DNA of 64,000 bases from Labrenzia sp. PHM005 (GCF_006517275.1 NZ_CP041191.1:4335001-4399000), one strand, 5' to 3'; counted from the stretch's first letter, positions 1 to 8,973 are shown. Notes: generated by a model from the letters alone, not told the origin. Translations and numbers: made by a program.

Positions 1-1
1 T

Positions 2-367
2 GTCTGGGAGCGGCTGGCCGCCCATCTGGGCCATATCGGACTATATGCCCTGATCTTTGCCATGCCGATCACCGGCTGGCTGATGGTGTCGGCGTCACCC
101 TGGGGCATTCCAACCGTAATCTTCAACACCCTACCGGTGCCCCATCTGCCCTATCCGGAGATGCTTGGCACCAAAGAACAGGCAGAAGGCTTCTTCAAAG
201 CGCTGCATGCCTATGGCGCCTACCTGTTGATCGCCTTGATCCTTGTTCATATCGCCGCAGCACTGAAGCACCACTTCATCGCCCGGGACGATACTTTGAA
301 ACGCATGGTATCGACCGAACCCGCTCGCAGTTCCGATGATCTATTTTCTGAGAAAGCCGACGCATGA
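2..367 (+). CDS. Cytochrome b561 family protein, C-terminal part (cut by window edge)
   Basis: The reading frame is open from base 2, so the N-terminus lies outside the window. The visible part holds an HxxxY-type helix (residues AAHLGHIGLYALIF), a GWLMVSASPWG loop and a later membrane helix with the histidine of LVHIAAALKHH, as in the four-helix dihaem cytochrome b561 family that carries electrons from quinol in the inner membrane. The stop overlaps the start of the yceI-type gene by four bases (ATGA), so the two are translationally coupled. The same pairing (yceJ-yceI) is known in E. coli, which supports a joint role in quinone or lipid redox chemistry. Confidence 0.85.
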   Translation, partial: VWERLAAHLGHIGLYALIFAMPITGWLMVSASPWGIPTVIFNTLPVPHLPYPEMLGTKEQAEGFFKALHAYGAYLLIALILVHIAAALKHHFIARDDTLKRMVSTEPARSSDDLFSEKADA

Positions 368-918
368 CACTGAAATTTCGCATTTTTGCTGCAGCAGCAT
401 TTTCTCTTCTGGCAGCCCCAACCGCGATAGCGGACGTTTGGACAGTCGATCCGGCACAGAGCACGCTGGCCTTTGAAGTTCAGCAAGGTGATACGGCCCT
501 GACCGGGACCTTCGGCACTTGGTCCGCAGCCATAGACTTTGATCCAAACGCGCCGGAAAAGGCTCAGATTTCGGCAAGCATCCAGGCGGCCAGTGCCACC
601 ACCGGCAATGCCCAGTTCGATGGCACGCTGCCAAATGCAGACTGGTTTGATGTGGCCGCGTTCCCAGAAGCCAAGTTCATTGCAAGCGATGTCGAACGCG
701 TTGAAGGCAACAGCTACCGGGCGACCGGCACGCTCGACATCAAAGGCCTTTCCCATCCGGTTGTTCTGGATTTCAAGCTTGATATCGACGGTGATATCGC
801 CAAGGCCTCGGGCACTGCGACACTGAACCGGCTCGACTACAACCTTGGATCGGGTGTCGCCACCGATACCGTCAGCGATGCTGTCTCCGTTACGCTGGAT
901 TTGACAGCCACACGCTGA
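364..918 (+). CDS. YceI family periplasmic protein
   Basis: A 184-residue protein with a clear Sec signal peptide (about residues 1-22, cut near AIA-DVW) followed by the YceI lipocalin-like fold: the DPAQSTLAFEV start, a FDPNAPEKAQISASI strand, the WFDVAAFPEAKF motif, and the GTLDIKGLSHPV motif. YceI proteins are periplasmic beta-barrels; homologues have been crystallised with a polyisoprenoid such as a quinone precursor in the barrel. Coupling to the upstream cytochrome b561 suggests a quinone-linked function. Length is normal for the family (about 180-190). Confidence 0.9.
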   Translation: MTLKFRIFAAAAFSLLAAPTAIADVWTVDPAQSTLAFEVQQGDTALTGTFGTWSAAIDFDPNAPEKAQISASIQAASATTGNAQFDGTLPNADWFDVAAFPEAKFIASDVERVEGNSYRATGTLDIKGLSHPVVLDFKLDIDGDIAKASGTATLNRLDYNLGSGVATDTVSDAVSVTLDLTATR

Positions 919-944
919 CCAGCGGTCTAATCTGGGTTGCCGGT

Positions 945-1571
945 TTAACTGCGCGAAGCTGCCAGGCCGATGCCGCTGGCGACGAACAAGCCGCCAATGG
1001 TTTTTTGGACACGTGCCATGATCCGCCGCGATAGCTGAAGCGCACTTAACCGGCTGCCCAGGCAGCCATAGATCATGGCGACCGAAAACGACACAATGGC
1101 GATCACACCCACCATTCCGGCCAACTGGCTGCTCGCGGTTCCGGTCGGATCCAAAAACTGCGGGAAGAGCGCCGTGAAAAACACAATTGCCTTGGGATTG
1201 GCGGCTGCGACCAGAAATCCGCTCCGGAACAGGCGGAGTATCTGATCTGCCTCTGACCGGCTGGTCTGGTTGAGCTCAACTGCAGCGGCGGAACTGCGCC
1301 ACATGGTAATCCCGAGATAGACCAGATAGGCGGCGCCAACATATTTGATGGCCATGAACAGGACTGCGGATTGGGCCAGAACAAGCCCAAGCCCGGCGCA
1401 AGCCAAAATGGCTTGTAATACTGACGCACAGGCGTTTCCAGAAGCCGTGCCAAGCGCCCGCTTCCAACCGAACTGTGCCCCGTGAGTAAAGGCCACCAGG
1501 GTACTTGGTCCTGGAATCAGTGAGGTCGAAAAGACAGTCACGGCAAACAAAGCCCAAAACGCAAAATCCAT
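945..1571 (-). CDS. LysE/RhtB family amino-acid exporter
   Basis: A 208-residue membrane protein with the LysE layout: an N-terminal helix ending in the [21 protein letters not shown] motif, a GNACASVLQ segment, and the [18 protein letters not shown] signature near residue 130. Members export amino acids or related metabolites by proton antiport. The substrate cannot be told from the sequence. The ATG at 1571 follows a GGGGG ribosome-binding stretch. The gene is convergent with yceI and divergent from fumarase. Confidence 0.88.
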   Translation of the reverse strand: MDFAFWALFAVTVFSTSLIPGPSTLVAFTHGAQFGWKRALGTASGNACASVLQAILACAGLGLVLAQSAVLFMAIKYVGAAYLVYLGITMWRSSAAAVELNQTSRSEADQILRLFRSGFLVAAANPKAIVFFTALFPQFLDPTGTASSQLAGMVGVIAIVSFSVAMIYGCLGSRLSALQLSRRIMARVQKTIGGLFVASGIGLAASRS

Positions 1572-1806
1572 AAAGCCCCCAGCATTTCCTCAGACCAGCC
1601 GCTTCAATACGCTGGAAATCGATACACATTATCTATTTCACAGTCCGCCCGGCAGCTCAACGCTACGGACAGGAAACCGGAAACATCAAAATAATGCGTC
1701 TAATGGCGCCTTGGCCTTTTTGAAACTATTGCTTATGAACACGCCACAGACCTTTGCCAGGGATCGGCTTTCAGCCAGACCCAGCCAGATCAGGAAGGCT
1801 TTCCGC

Positions 1807-3444
1807 ATGAACGCGCCCGTTACCCCGCCCGAATATCATCACAGCTCCCTTTTCCCGCAAGGCGAAGACACAACGCCCTATCGCAAGCTGACATCGGACT
1901 ATGTGAAAACGGCCGAGTTCAACGGCGAAGATGTTTTGATGGTGGAACCGGAAGGCCTGCGCCTTTTGGCCGAAGAGGCGTTCAAGGACATCAACCACTT
2001 CCTGCGTCCAGGACATTTGGAGCAACTTCAAAAAATCCTCAATGACCCGGAAGCGACAGAAAACGACAAGTTCGTTGCCTTCGACCTTTTGAAGAACGCC
2101 AATATCGCCTCCCACGGCGTTTTGCCGATGTGCCAGGACACCGGCACGGCGATCATCATGGGCAAAAAGGGCCGCCGCGTGTGGACGTCCGGTGGTGATG
2201 AAGCCGCGCTGGGGGAAGGTGCGCGCGATGCCTATTTCAAAAAAAACCTGCGGTATTCGCAGCTGGCGCCCATCTCCATGTTTGAGGAGAAAAACACCAA
2301 GAACAACATGCCGGCGCAGATCGAGCTCTACTCTGAAGGTGAAGACGCCTACAAGTTCCTGTTCATGGCCAAGGGCGGCGGGTCTGCCAACAAGACCTTC
2401 CTGTTCCAGGGCACACCATCGCTGCTCACCCACGACCGCATGATCGAGTTCTTAAAGGAAAAGATCCTGACCCTCGGCACCGCTGCCTGCCCGCCATATC
2501 ACTTGGCAGTTGTCATCGGTGGCACATCGGCGGAGATGAACCTGAAAACGGCAAAATACGCCTCTGCCCGCTATCTCGACGGCCTTCCGACCGAAGGCTC
2601 GGAAGACGGCCATGCCTTCCGCGACCTGGAGATGGAAGCCGAGATCCATAAGATGACCCAGGCGACCGGCGTCGGTGCGCAGTTCGGCGGCAAATACTTC
2701 TGCCACGATGTGCGCGTGATCCGCCTGCCGCGTCATGGTGCGTCCCTGCCGATTGGGCTGGCGGTGTCCTGCTCCGCCGACCGTCAGGCGGTCGGAAAAA
2801 TCACCAAGGACGGTATTTTCCTGGAGCAGCTGGAAATGCATCCGGAAAAATACATGCCGGAAGTGACCGACGACCATCTGGGCGGTGATGTGGTCGAGAT
2901 CGATCTGACCAAGCCGATGTCCGAGATCCTAGGTGAACTCACCAAACACCCGATCAAGACCCGCCTCAGCCTGACAGGCACCTTGATCGTTGCCCGCGAC
3001 GCGGCCCACGCGAAACTCCGCGAGCGGCTGGAGGCCGGCGAGCCCCTGCCCGACTACATCAAGAACCACCCGGTCTATTACGCAGGTCCTGCCAAAACTC
3101 CGGATGGCATGCCATCCGGCTCTTTCGGCCCGACGACAGCGGGGCGGATGGATGCTTATGTCGATCAGTTCCAGGCCGCGGGCGGATCCATGGTGATGCT
3201 CGCCAAAGGCAACCGCTCCGCGCAAGTGCGCCGCGCCTGCCAAGCCCATGGCGGCTTTTATCTAGGCTCCATCGGCGGCCCGGCTGCCCGTTTGGCCCAG
3301 GACTGCATCAAGTCGGTTGAGGTGGTCGAATTTGAAGAACTCGGCATGGAAGCCGTTTGGAAAATCGAAGTCGAAAACTTCCCTGCTTTCATCGTCGTCG
3401 ACGACAAGGGCAATGATTTTTTCAAAGAGCTGAACCTGAGCTGA
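1807..3444 (+). CDS. Fumarate hydratase, class I (iron-sulfur)
   Basis: This 545-residue protein is the single-chain, homodimeric [4Fe-4S] fumarase that interconverts fumarate and malate in the TCA cycle. It shows the N-terminal catalytic domain with [10 protein letters not shown] (cysteine near residue 109), [16 protein letters not shown] and [12 protein letters not shown], then the C-terminal swivelling domain with [25 protein letters not shown]. The start at 1807 was chosen because AGGAAGG (1792-1798) sits eight bases upstream and the family begins at about this point; an in-frame start at 1711 would add 32 unlikely residues. It is the oxygen-sensitive class, so a class II enzyme may also exist elsewhere. 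Confidence 0.93.
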   Translation: MNAPVTPPEYHHSSLFPQGEDTTPYRKLTSDYVKTAEFNGEDVLMVEPEGLRLLAEEAFKDINHFLRPGHLEQLQKILNDPEATENDKFVAFDLLKNANIASHGVLPMCQDTGTAIIMGKKGRRVWTSGGDEAALGEGARDAYFKKNLRYSQLAPISMFEEKNTKNNMPAQIELYSEGEDAYKFLFMAKGGGSANKTFLFQGTPSLLTHDRMIEFLKEKILTLGTAACPPYHLAVVIGGTSAEMNLKTAKYASARYLDGLPTEGSEDGHAFRDLEMEAEIHKMTQATGVGAQFGGKYFCHDVRVIRLPRHGASLPIGLAVSCSADRQAVGKITKDGIFLEQLEMHPEKYMPEVTDDHLGGDVVEIDLTKPMSEILGELTKHPIKTRLSLTGTLIVARDAAHAKLRERLEAGEPLPDYIKNHPVYYAGPAKTPDGMPSGSFGPTTAGRMDAYVDQFQAAGGSMVMLAKGNRSAQVRRACQAHGGFYLGSIGGPAARLAQDCIKSVEVVEFEELGMEAVWKIEVENFPAFIVVDDKGNDFFKELNLS

Positions 3445-3480
3445 CGTAATATGCGGGGTGATTTTCCCGTCACCCCACCA

Positions 3481-3539
3481 TCCCGGGCTCGCCCCGGGAC
3501 CAAATTTTTTGTTGCAGGTCCCGGCTCGCTGGCCGGGAC
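3481..3539. repeat. Two GC-rich palindromic repeats (REP-like)
   Basis: Directly after the fumarase gene lie two hairpins: TCCCGGG-CTCGC-CCCGGGA at 3481-3499 and GTCCCGGC-N6-GCCGGGAC at 3518-3539. They share the short-arm, five- or six-base-loop design of the other intergenic palindromes in this window (4496-4701, 13535-13555, 26159-26284, 51131-51226). A role as mRNA 3' end stabiliser or terminator is possible but not shown. Confidence 0.7.
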
Positions 3540-3611
3540 GGATATTACAAACTGCAAAAACGCTGTCCGTTCCCGCCTTTCGCTAAATTCGTTAAAACAA
3601 AGCGGTTCAAC

Positions 3612-4430
3612 TTGGCTCAGACAGACTTCAAAAACGTCCCGCGGGAGATCAAAGAACCCGCACCGGGAACTCCGGTTTTAGATTGGTGGGACGGTATTTA
3701 CGACAAGGTGTTCATCGCCCTGAACCCTTTTGTGAGATGGCCCGTTGTCGAAAGCGTTGTCGCCAATAAAGTGACAGTTATCGACGGCAAAAAATATGTG
3801 ACCGCAAGCGTCTCTGGCGCTGATGGCTTTGACGAAGACCAGGCCACACATGCGAAGAAGTATGGCGAAACCACTCGATGGTCTGACGTACATGCAGCTG
3901 TCTGTCCAGAAGTCCCATTCGAGATATTCGCACAGTGTGTCTGGATCTCATCATGTTTGGGCCGCCGGAAGGACGTACCGTCGGAGATTCAGGAGGCAAT
4001 CGGGGACTACTGTTTCACCCACGCACTATTCCTCCCTCAAGACGATATTCCGGAGCCTGCGCTCGAACCTCAAATAGGCCGCTTTCTCGCAGCACTCGAT
4101 ATAACTTCTGTTGATGTCTATGACGAATTCAGAGCAAACGTATTCCGTTGTGGCGTTGAAGCGTTTTCACAAGATAGTCCAAAGATACGCCTGCCGCAGG
4201 CGATCACAAGGGACACGTACTACTGCATCCACTCCAAGGAAGCTGGCTTGGTCATGACGTGGGAGTTCGATGGTGTCGAAGCCTTCATCGGATTAACAAA
4301 AAACGCCCTAACCAATGCACGGCCCGAAGACTACTTCGAAGGCTTTTATGCCGATGCAAACACGTACTCGGATTGGGCAAACCCGCTTGACTTCTGTCCG
4401 CGCAAACCTCCATCCAAACCGTTTAGTTAG
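3612..4430 (+). CDS. Protein of unknown function, 272 aa
   Basis: I do not recognise this protein. It is predicted cytoplasmic, with no signal peptide or membrane helix. The N-terminal third is aromatic-rich (LDWWDGIYDKVFIALNPFVRW), there are six cysteines without an obvious metal motif, and the C-terminus is polar and proline-rich. The first codon of the frame is TTG at 3612 with no convincing ribosome-binding site, so the true start may be further in. The gene is isolated, with REP-like palindromes on both sides (3481-3539 and 4496-4701), and its codons look less GC-biased than the neighbours, which could mean later acquisition. It may be lineage-specific. Confidence 0.6.
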   Translation: MAQTDFKNVPREIKEPAPGTPVLDWWDGIYDKVFIALNPFVRWPVVESVVANKVTVIDGKKYVTASVSGADGFDEDQATHAKKYGETTRWSDVHAAVCPEVPFEIFAQCVWISSCLGRRKDVPSEIQEAIGDYCFTHALFLPQDDIPEPALEPQIGRFLAALDITSVDVYDEFRANVFRCGVEAFSQDSPKIRLPQAITRDTYYCIHSKEAGLVMTWEFDGVEAFIGLTKNALTNARPEDYFEGFYADANTYSDWANPLDFCPRKPPSKPFS

Positions 4431-4495
4431 CAATCAATTGATGGCGAGCATATTCAAAAGGGCCGTCTAGCATTTATCCATATCCCACCCCAGTC

Positions 4496-4701
4496 ATCCC
4501 CGGCACGACCGGGGATCCAATCCCCTTCTCCCCACTGGCCAGAGATCTCCATTTCCTGGTGGAGCCGCGTCCGACCCGGTGAAAAAACACTCCGTTTGAT
4601 GGATACGGGCATTGGATCCCGCATCATGTGCGGGATGACGGCTTCAAGTTGCCGTGAGACCTAACCAATTCCTTCGTCATTGCCCGGCTTGACCGGGCAA
4701 T
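4496..4701. repeat. Gene-free 519-base stretch with three REP-like palindromes
   Basis: Between 4431 and 4949 I see no convincing gene. Three hairpins of one design are present: ATCCCCGG-CACGA-CCGGGGAT (4496-4516), ATCCCGCA-TCATG-TGCGGGAT (4616-4636) and ATTGCCCGG-CTTGA-CCGGGCAAT (4679-4701). Each is preceded or followed by GTCAT or ATGAC, and the arms are perfect with five-base loops. They look like copies of one dispersed palindromic family. Confidence 0.75.
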
Positions 4702-4949
4702 CCATGCCGTAACCTTGCCTCAAAGTGCACATGATCGAGTAGAAACGAAACGGGATAGATCACCGGATCTAGTCCTGTGATGACCGCGGAGGATGCGTTC
4801 CGGGACGCATCGCGGCGGAGGCAGACGGTATCAGATGGACCAGCCCGTCCTGCAATTCTCCGTGACCGGAAAGGCACCGGCTTGCCAAGCTCTTCGGCAC
4901 GGTTCACATAGGATACTCCGAAATTTCAATCTGGTAGCAGGGACAGAAG

Positions 4950-5792
4950 ATGTCAGAACCTCAAGATGCAGCTGCGCTGCGGGCCATTAAACCTGTCATC
5001 TGTTATCCGCCGGAAACCCTGCCCGCTCCCAATCTTGAGCTTTATGCCAAGGCGCGTGAAGGCGCTGAGAAAATCGGGGAAGTGACCGTGCCGCCGCGCG
5101 AAGCGGCCTCAATCGACGTCCCTGAGGGCTGTTTTTTGAAGATCACCTCGATAGAGGGACCCCAAGTCGGCGATCTCAATCTGTTCAACAGCGCAGATCT
5201 TTCTGAGCGGTTTTATTCGGGCAAAACCCGGGCGCTGCACGGCACTCATGTAACAACCGGAGACCGGCTCTGGTCGAATTTCCCGACGATGCGGCCTCTG
5301 GCGACGGTCACCACAGACACGCTCAATTGGTACGGCATCGATGAATTCGGAGGCTCGGTCCACGATGTCATCGGCACCCGCTGCGATCCCTATACCGGCC
5401 GGGCGCTTGGCGGACCCGACTATCACCACTGTTGCCACTCGAACCTCACTCGGGAACTCGCCCAGGCGAAAGGATTGAGCCTTGAAGAGGCCGAAGCCCA
5501 CGTGCATGACGTCCTCAATGTCTTCATGTGCACCGGCTTTACCCGGGACACCGGCCAATACTTCATGAAAGCCAGCCCCGTGCGGCCCGGCGATTATCTG
5601 GAGCTCTTTGCAGAAATCGGACTGCTGGCGGTGATGAGCGCGTGCCCTGGCGGTGATTGCGGGTCGGAACACTCCAGCGACACCGCCCCCTGCCACCCGA
5701 TGCTGATGGAAGTTTTTCGGCCTCAGACCGGCACTTTGAGCGGCTGGCAGTCCCCTGCTATCAATCCTTACGACCGCAGCCACGGCCTTTGA
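4950..5792 (+). CDS. DUF1989 protein (urea carboxylase-associated family)
   Basis: A 280-residue cytosolic protein of the DUF1989 family, often named urea carboxylase-associated protein. Visible hallmarks are VPPREAASIDVPEGCFLKI, GPQVGDLNLFN, the HGTHVTTGDRLWSN segment, the CDPYTGRALGG / HHCCHSNLTREL region with metal-binding-like Cys and His, and a C-terminal SACPGGDCGSEHS motif. Related proteins accompany urea carboxylase or guanidine-related genes, but no such neighbour is present here, so the substrate is open. The ATG at 4950 follows AGGGACAGAAG. Confidence 0.85.
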   Translation: MSEPQDAAALRAIKPVICYPPETLPAPNLELYAKAREGAEKIGEVTVPPREAASIDVPEGCFLKITSIEGPQVGDLNLFNSADLSERFYSGKTRALHGTHVTTGDRLWSNFPTMRPLATVTTDTLNWYGIDEFGGSVHDVIGTRCDPYTGRALGGPDYHHCCHSNLTRELAQAKGLSLEEAEAHVHDVLNVFMCTGFTRDTGQYFMKASPVRPGDYLELFAEIGLLAVMSACPGGDCGSEHSSDTAPCHPMLMEVFRPQTGTLSGWQSPAINPYDRSHGL

Positions 5793-6083
5793 CAGGCAGA
5801 ATCACTTTTTGACAAAGCGGCAATCTGTGCTCTGCATCACCCTTTTTGCTGCCGTACAGTTGTAACTTTTGCGTGCGTGTCCGGGTTTTTCTTATCTTAC
5901 GCGCGGTTTCTGTTGCCCAATTGGTACAAAAACCAGCGCATGAGCCGCGATCACGGACACGTGAGATAGGAAAATTGCTGTGCTTGCGCCATTATTGTTA
6001 ACAGTGCGGCAAGGACGCTTTTTTATCTTTAGAGAATAGATTCGCACCTTCGTAAGAGGGCTGGGCGCTGATGGGGAAACACT

Positions 6084-6677
6084 ATGAGAAAACTTTTTTA
6101 TCTGGTAGCGGCGCTTGTGGCGGGAGCGGTGATGCTTCAAGCACCTGCGTTTGCACAAGGCACATACTTTGATCCGGTAGCCCAAAAATGGCTCACCATG
6201 AAATATCATCCGGGCGGACCGTCTCCGATCAAGCGCAAACGGGTACGCTATGATGGGCCGTACAGCCCTGGAACAATCGTAATCGACACATCTGAGCGCC
6301 GCCTCTATCACGTTCAGTCCAACGGCCGGGCCATGAAATACGGCGTCGGTGTTGGCAAAGACGGTTTCCAGTGGGCCGGTACACACCGCGTGACCCGCAA
6401 GGCCGAATGGCCGAGCTGGACGCCGCCGGCACAAATGCGGGCTCGTGAGCGCCGCAAAGGCCGGATCCTGCCGGCCTACATGGAAGGCGGCCCGAACAAC
6501 CCGATGGGCGCGCGTGCGCTATACATCGGATCAACGCTTTACCGCATTCATGGCACAACTGAGCCGTGGACCATTGGTTCTGCCGTTTCATCCGGCTGCA
6601 TCCGCATGGCCAACGAAGACGTCATTCATTTGTACAAGAATGTTGGTGTCGGCACGAAAATCGTCGTCAAGCGGTAA
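6084..6677 (+). CDS. L,D-transpeptidase (YkuD/ErfK family), exported
   Basis: A 197-residue exported enzyme with a signal peptide (about residues 1-25, ending AFAQG) and one YkuD catalytic domain. The active-site pattern is clear: IHGT (His near residue 155) and SSGCIRMAN (catalytic Cys172). Such enzymes make 3-3 crosslinks in peptidoglycan or attach outer-membrane proteins to it. The short size without a LysM domain is typical of rhizobial paralogues. The transcript ends at the terminator at 6698-6730. The 291 bases upstream (5793-6083) hold the promoter and leader but no recognisable gene. Confidence 0.92.
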   Translation: MRKLFYLVAALVAGAVMLQAPAFAQGTYFDPVAQKWLTMKYHPGGPSPIKRKRVRYDGPYSPGTIVIDTSERRLYHVQSNGRAMKYGVGVGKDGFQWAGTHRVTRKAEWPSWTPPAQMRARERRKGRILPAYMEGGPNNPMGARALYIGSTLYRIHGTTEPWTIGSAVSSGCIRMANEDVIHLYKNVGVGTKIVVKR

Positions 6678-6697
6678 CGCTTTTCCGACCAAGACCA

Positions 6698-6730
6698 GAA
6701 AAAGCCGGGCCATTTGGTCCGGCTTTTTTG
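6698..6730. terminator. Bidirectional rho-independent terminator
   Basis: AAAAAGCCGG and CCGGCTTTTTT form a strong stem with a ten-base loop and A/T tracts on both sides. It lies between the convergent L,D-transpeptidase and tetR genes and can serve both. Confidence 0.85.
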
Positions 6731-6762
6731 TTTGGGTTCGCGGTCTAGAGTATCCGTTTTGA

Positions 6763-7332
6763 TCAAGCTGGTTGGAGTTGGGCGTCTAGCAGGGCGACAG
6801 CTGCGGCCTTGGCCGCTTCGGCCGGATCTGGATCAAAACCCATATGGGCGGCAACGATGGCCCCTTCCTTCAAGACCAGGATCTGCCGCGCCAAGAGCTC
6901 AGGGTTACGGGCGCCCGCCTCCACTGCGATCTCGGTAAAGGCCTTTAACAGCAGCCGCTTGTGTTCGGCCGACTGAACATAGGCCGGGTGGTCGGGCTCC
7001 TGAAACTCAGACGATGCCTTAATGAACATGCAGCCGCGAAATGCCGGCTCGGAAAACCATTCCTTCAAGACATCAAAACACGCCGCGAGCTTTTCTTTCG
7101 GCGCGGCTAGTTTTTCGTCGAGACGGCGGAAAAACCAGTTGCGGAAATTTTCGTCACGCAGCCGCAAGACCGCAAGAATCAGTTCGTCCTTGCTGCGGAA
7201 ATGCTTGAACATGGTGGTTTTGGAGATGCCAGTTTCTGCCACCAATCGGTCCATTCCGGTGGCGTGAAAGCCATCCCGGTAAAAGATCGTCAGTGCTTTG
7301 CGCACCAGTTCATCACGTTTGCTTGGCCGCAT
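6763..7332 (-). CDS. TetR/AcrR family repressor of the adjacent divergent operon
   Basis: A 189-residue regulator with an N-terminal TetR helix-turn-helix (residues about 8-54: ALTIFYRDGFHATGMDRLVA, then ISKTTMFKHFRSKDELI) and an all-helical ligand domain containing GCMFIKASSEF, typical of TetR_C members that bind small hydrophobic ligands. The start at 7332 is supported by GGAACCTC just upstream; longer in-frame starts have no ribosome-binding site. Two near-identical operators, one in its own leader (7345-7360) and one in the facing promoter (7549-7564), indicate autorepression plus control of 7629-8929. Confidence 0.9.
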   Translation of the reverse strand: MRPSKRDELVRKALTIFYRDGFHATGMDRLVAETGISKTTMFKHFRSKDELILAVLRLRDENFRNWFFRRLDEKLAAPKEKLAACFDVLKEWFSEPAFRGCMFIKASSEFQEPDHPAYVQSAEHKRLLLKAFTEIAVEAGARNPELLARQILVLKEGAIVAAHMGFDPDPAEAAKAAAVALLDAQLQPA

Positions 7333-7344
7333 GAGGTTCCTTTC

Positions 7345-7360
7345 TGTACTAATCTGTAAA
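7345..7360. promoter_or_regulatory. TetR operator candidate in the tetR leader
   Basis: Read on the minus strand this is TTTACA-GATT-AGTACA. It matches the site at 7549-7564 in 14 of 16 bases, including the central GATT, and lies 12 bases before the tetR start codon. Confidence 0.7.
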
Positions 7361-7539
7361 TAGATATTTTCCTGCCATCTCGCAAGTCCCCTCAAAAAGA
7401 CCGTGCGAAAATGACGACCGGATACCCCACGCCGCCAAGTACATTTTATCGAGATGACAAAGGCAAAATCTTCAAGAAACACGGACGCACACAGCCTCAC
7501 GGTATTTGCCTTATCGGCGAAAATTTTCCGAACACACTC

Positions 7540-7570
7540 TTGACTATGTGTACAGATTTGTACATATAAA
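7540..7570 (+). promoter_or_regulatory. Promoter with TetR operator between -35 and -10
   Basis: A TTGACT -35 element (7540-7545) and an AT-rich -10 candidate TATAAA (7565-7570) flank TGTACA-GATT-TGTACA (7549-7564). Each TGTACA is self-complementary, giving a 16-base inverted repeat. A repressor bound here would block RNA polymerase from the 7629-8929 operon. The -35/-10 assignment has a slightly long 19-base spacer. Confidence 0.7.
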
Positions 7571-7628
7571 ATTCATAACTGAACAAATCGGTACTTACCA
7601 TTCTGTCCATTTACTGAAAGGCGTTGTC

Positions 7629-7802
7629 ATGTTTTCGATGAGACCGGCCTACCCTCCCGGAATTTATGCGCTTGGCGCCGTGACCTGCCTTCTTCTCTTG
7701 ACCCTTCACGTCCTGCGTCCAGCTGGCGAAGACCAGCCTGCAGACCATCTAACCACCGCCCCATTTCACCACATTCTCGCCATGGAGCTCCCACTTGACT
7801 GA
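7629..7802 (+). CDS. Small single-span membrane protein, 57 aa (putative)
   Basis: A 57-residue frame with a GAAAGG ribosome-binding site seven bases before its ATG, one hydrophobic helix (about residues 11-27, [17 protein letters not shown]) and a polar tail. Its end overlaps the TTG start of the next gene by eight bases, as in translational coupling, and it lies directly downstream of the TetR-controlled promoter. I do not recognise a family. It could instead be a leader ORF that only couples translation of the DUF1348 gene. Confidence 0.5.
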   Translation: MFSMRPAYPPGIYALGAVTCLLLLTLHVLRPAGEDQPADHLTTAPFHHILAMELPLD

Positions 7803-8265
7803 GACCCGTCCCCCGTTGCCACCGTTCACCGAAGAAACGGCCCGGCAAAAAGTCCGCGCAGCGGAAGATGCCTGGAACAGCCGGCAGCCGGAAAACGTCG
7901 CGCTTGCCTACACCCCTGACACCCAATGGCGGAACCGCTCGGAATTTCCGCAAGGCCGCGCGGAGGTCGCCCGGTTTCTCACTCGAAAATGGCAACGCGA
8001 ACTGGATTACCGCCTCATCAAAGAGCTTTGGACGTTTGCGGGCAACCGCATTGCGGTCCGTTTTGCCTATGAATGGCGAGATTCGGATGGCCAGTGGTTC
8101 CGCTCCTACGGCAACGAAAACTGGGAGTTTGCCGAGAGCGGCCTGATGCACCGGCGTTTTGCCAGCATCAACGACCTCAAGATTTCCGAAGCTGAGCGCA
8201 AGTTCCATTGGCCGCAAGGCCCACGGCCCGCTGACCATCCGGGCCTCAGCGATTTTAATCTCTAA
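7795..8265 (+). CDS. DUF1348 family protein (SnoaL/NTF2-like fold)
   Basis: A 156-residue protein with the DUF1348 pattern throughout: [52 protein letters not shown] and [21 protein letters not shown]. The fold is the cone-shaped NTF2/SnoaL barrel; biochemical function is not established. The start is TTG at 7795, preceded by GGAG at 7783-7786. It is the second gene of the TetR-regulated operon, followed after 22 bases by an FMN-binding-type protein, which suggests a shared role in handling a small, possibly toxic, compound. Confidence 0.85.
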   Translation: MTETRPPLPPFTEETARQKVRAAEDAWNSRQPENVALAYTPDTQWRNRSEFPQGRAEVARFLTRKWQRELDYRLIKELWTFAGNRIAVRFAYEWRDSDGQWFRSYGNENWEFAESGLMHRRFASINDLKISEAERKFHWPQGPRPADHPGLSDFNL

Positions 8266-8287
8266 CCACCTCCGGGAGGGAGCATGT

Positions 8288-8929
8288 ATGGCCCGCGCAT
8301 TTTCAGAAATCGCCTTCACGAAAACGGTGCGGGCCATACAGGAGCAAAACGGTTCGCGGCGCAGCTACGCGCCCCTGGACGACCCTGAGATTGATCCTGG
8401 CAACCGGTTTACGACAAACGAGACCCGTTTTGTCGAAGCCAGAGACGGGTTTTATCAGGCCACGATTTCGGAAACCGGATGGCCCTATGTCCAGTTTCGC
8501 GGTGGACCAATCGGATTTTTAAAAGTCCTGGATCCCACCACCCTCGCCTATGCCGATTACCGCGGCAACCGGCAGTACATCAGCACCGGGAACCTGACTG
8601 ATAACCGCAATGTCTGTCTGTTCTTGATGGACTATCCGAACCGCACCCGATTGAAAATCTGGGCGACAGCGGAACAAGTCCCGCTCAAAGACAATGAAAA
8701 TCTTTTAGACCACGTGCACGACAGCACTTACAGGGCGCTTCCTGAACGTATCATCCGCTTGAAACTCCAGGCCTTTGATTGGAACTGCCCGCAGCACATC
8801 CCGCAGCGGTTCACGCTGGCAGACCTGGCTCCCGGCATCAACGAATTGCGCAGCCGGATCCGTGAATTGGAAGAAGAAAACGAAGAGCTCAAAAGCTTCC
8901 TGAACACAAAACAACCTGTCGCGGAATAA
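8288..8929 (+). CDS. Pyridoxamine 5'-phosphate oxidase-like flavin-binding protein
   Basis: A 213-residue protein with a split beta-barrel FMN-binding domain: FYQATISETGWPYVQFRGGPIGFLKVLDPTTLAYADYRGNRQYISTGNL is the typical core, followed by NVCLFLMDYPNRTRLKIWATAE. A C-terminal extension ends in an acidic coiled coil (ELRSRIRELEEENEELKSFL, near residues 183-202) likely used for oligomerisation. The start at 8288 has a GGGAGG site upstream. It is the last gene of the TetR operon. A PLP-synthesis role is unlikely; reductase or general-stress activities are more typical of this branch. Confidence 0.85.
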   Translation: MARAFSEIAFTKTVRAIQEQNGSRRSYAPLDDPEIDPGNRFTTNETRFVEARDGFYQATISETGWPYVQFRGGPIGFLKVLDPTTLAYADYRGNRQYISTGNLTDNRNVCLFLMDYPNRTRLKIWATAEQVPLKDNENLLDHVHDSTYRALPERIIRLKLQAFDWNCPQHIPQRFTLADLAPGINELRSRIRELEEENEELKSFLNTKQPVAE

Positions 8930-8973
8930 GCAATCTTTCAGTCTTTTCAAAAACCTGACATCAGGGGCAAACT

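Noticed and set aside
1572..1806. Longer fumarase N-terminus starting at 1711
   Set aside because: Adds residues not typical of class I fumarase, and the start at 1807 has a strong ribosome-binding site.
4793..4990. Short open frame in the gap before the DUF1989 gene
   Set aside because: Arginine/serine-rich composition, overlap with the DUF1989 start and no ribosome-binding site; looks like chance.
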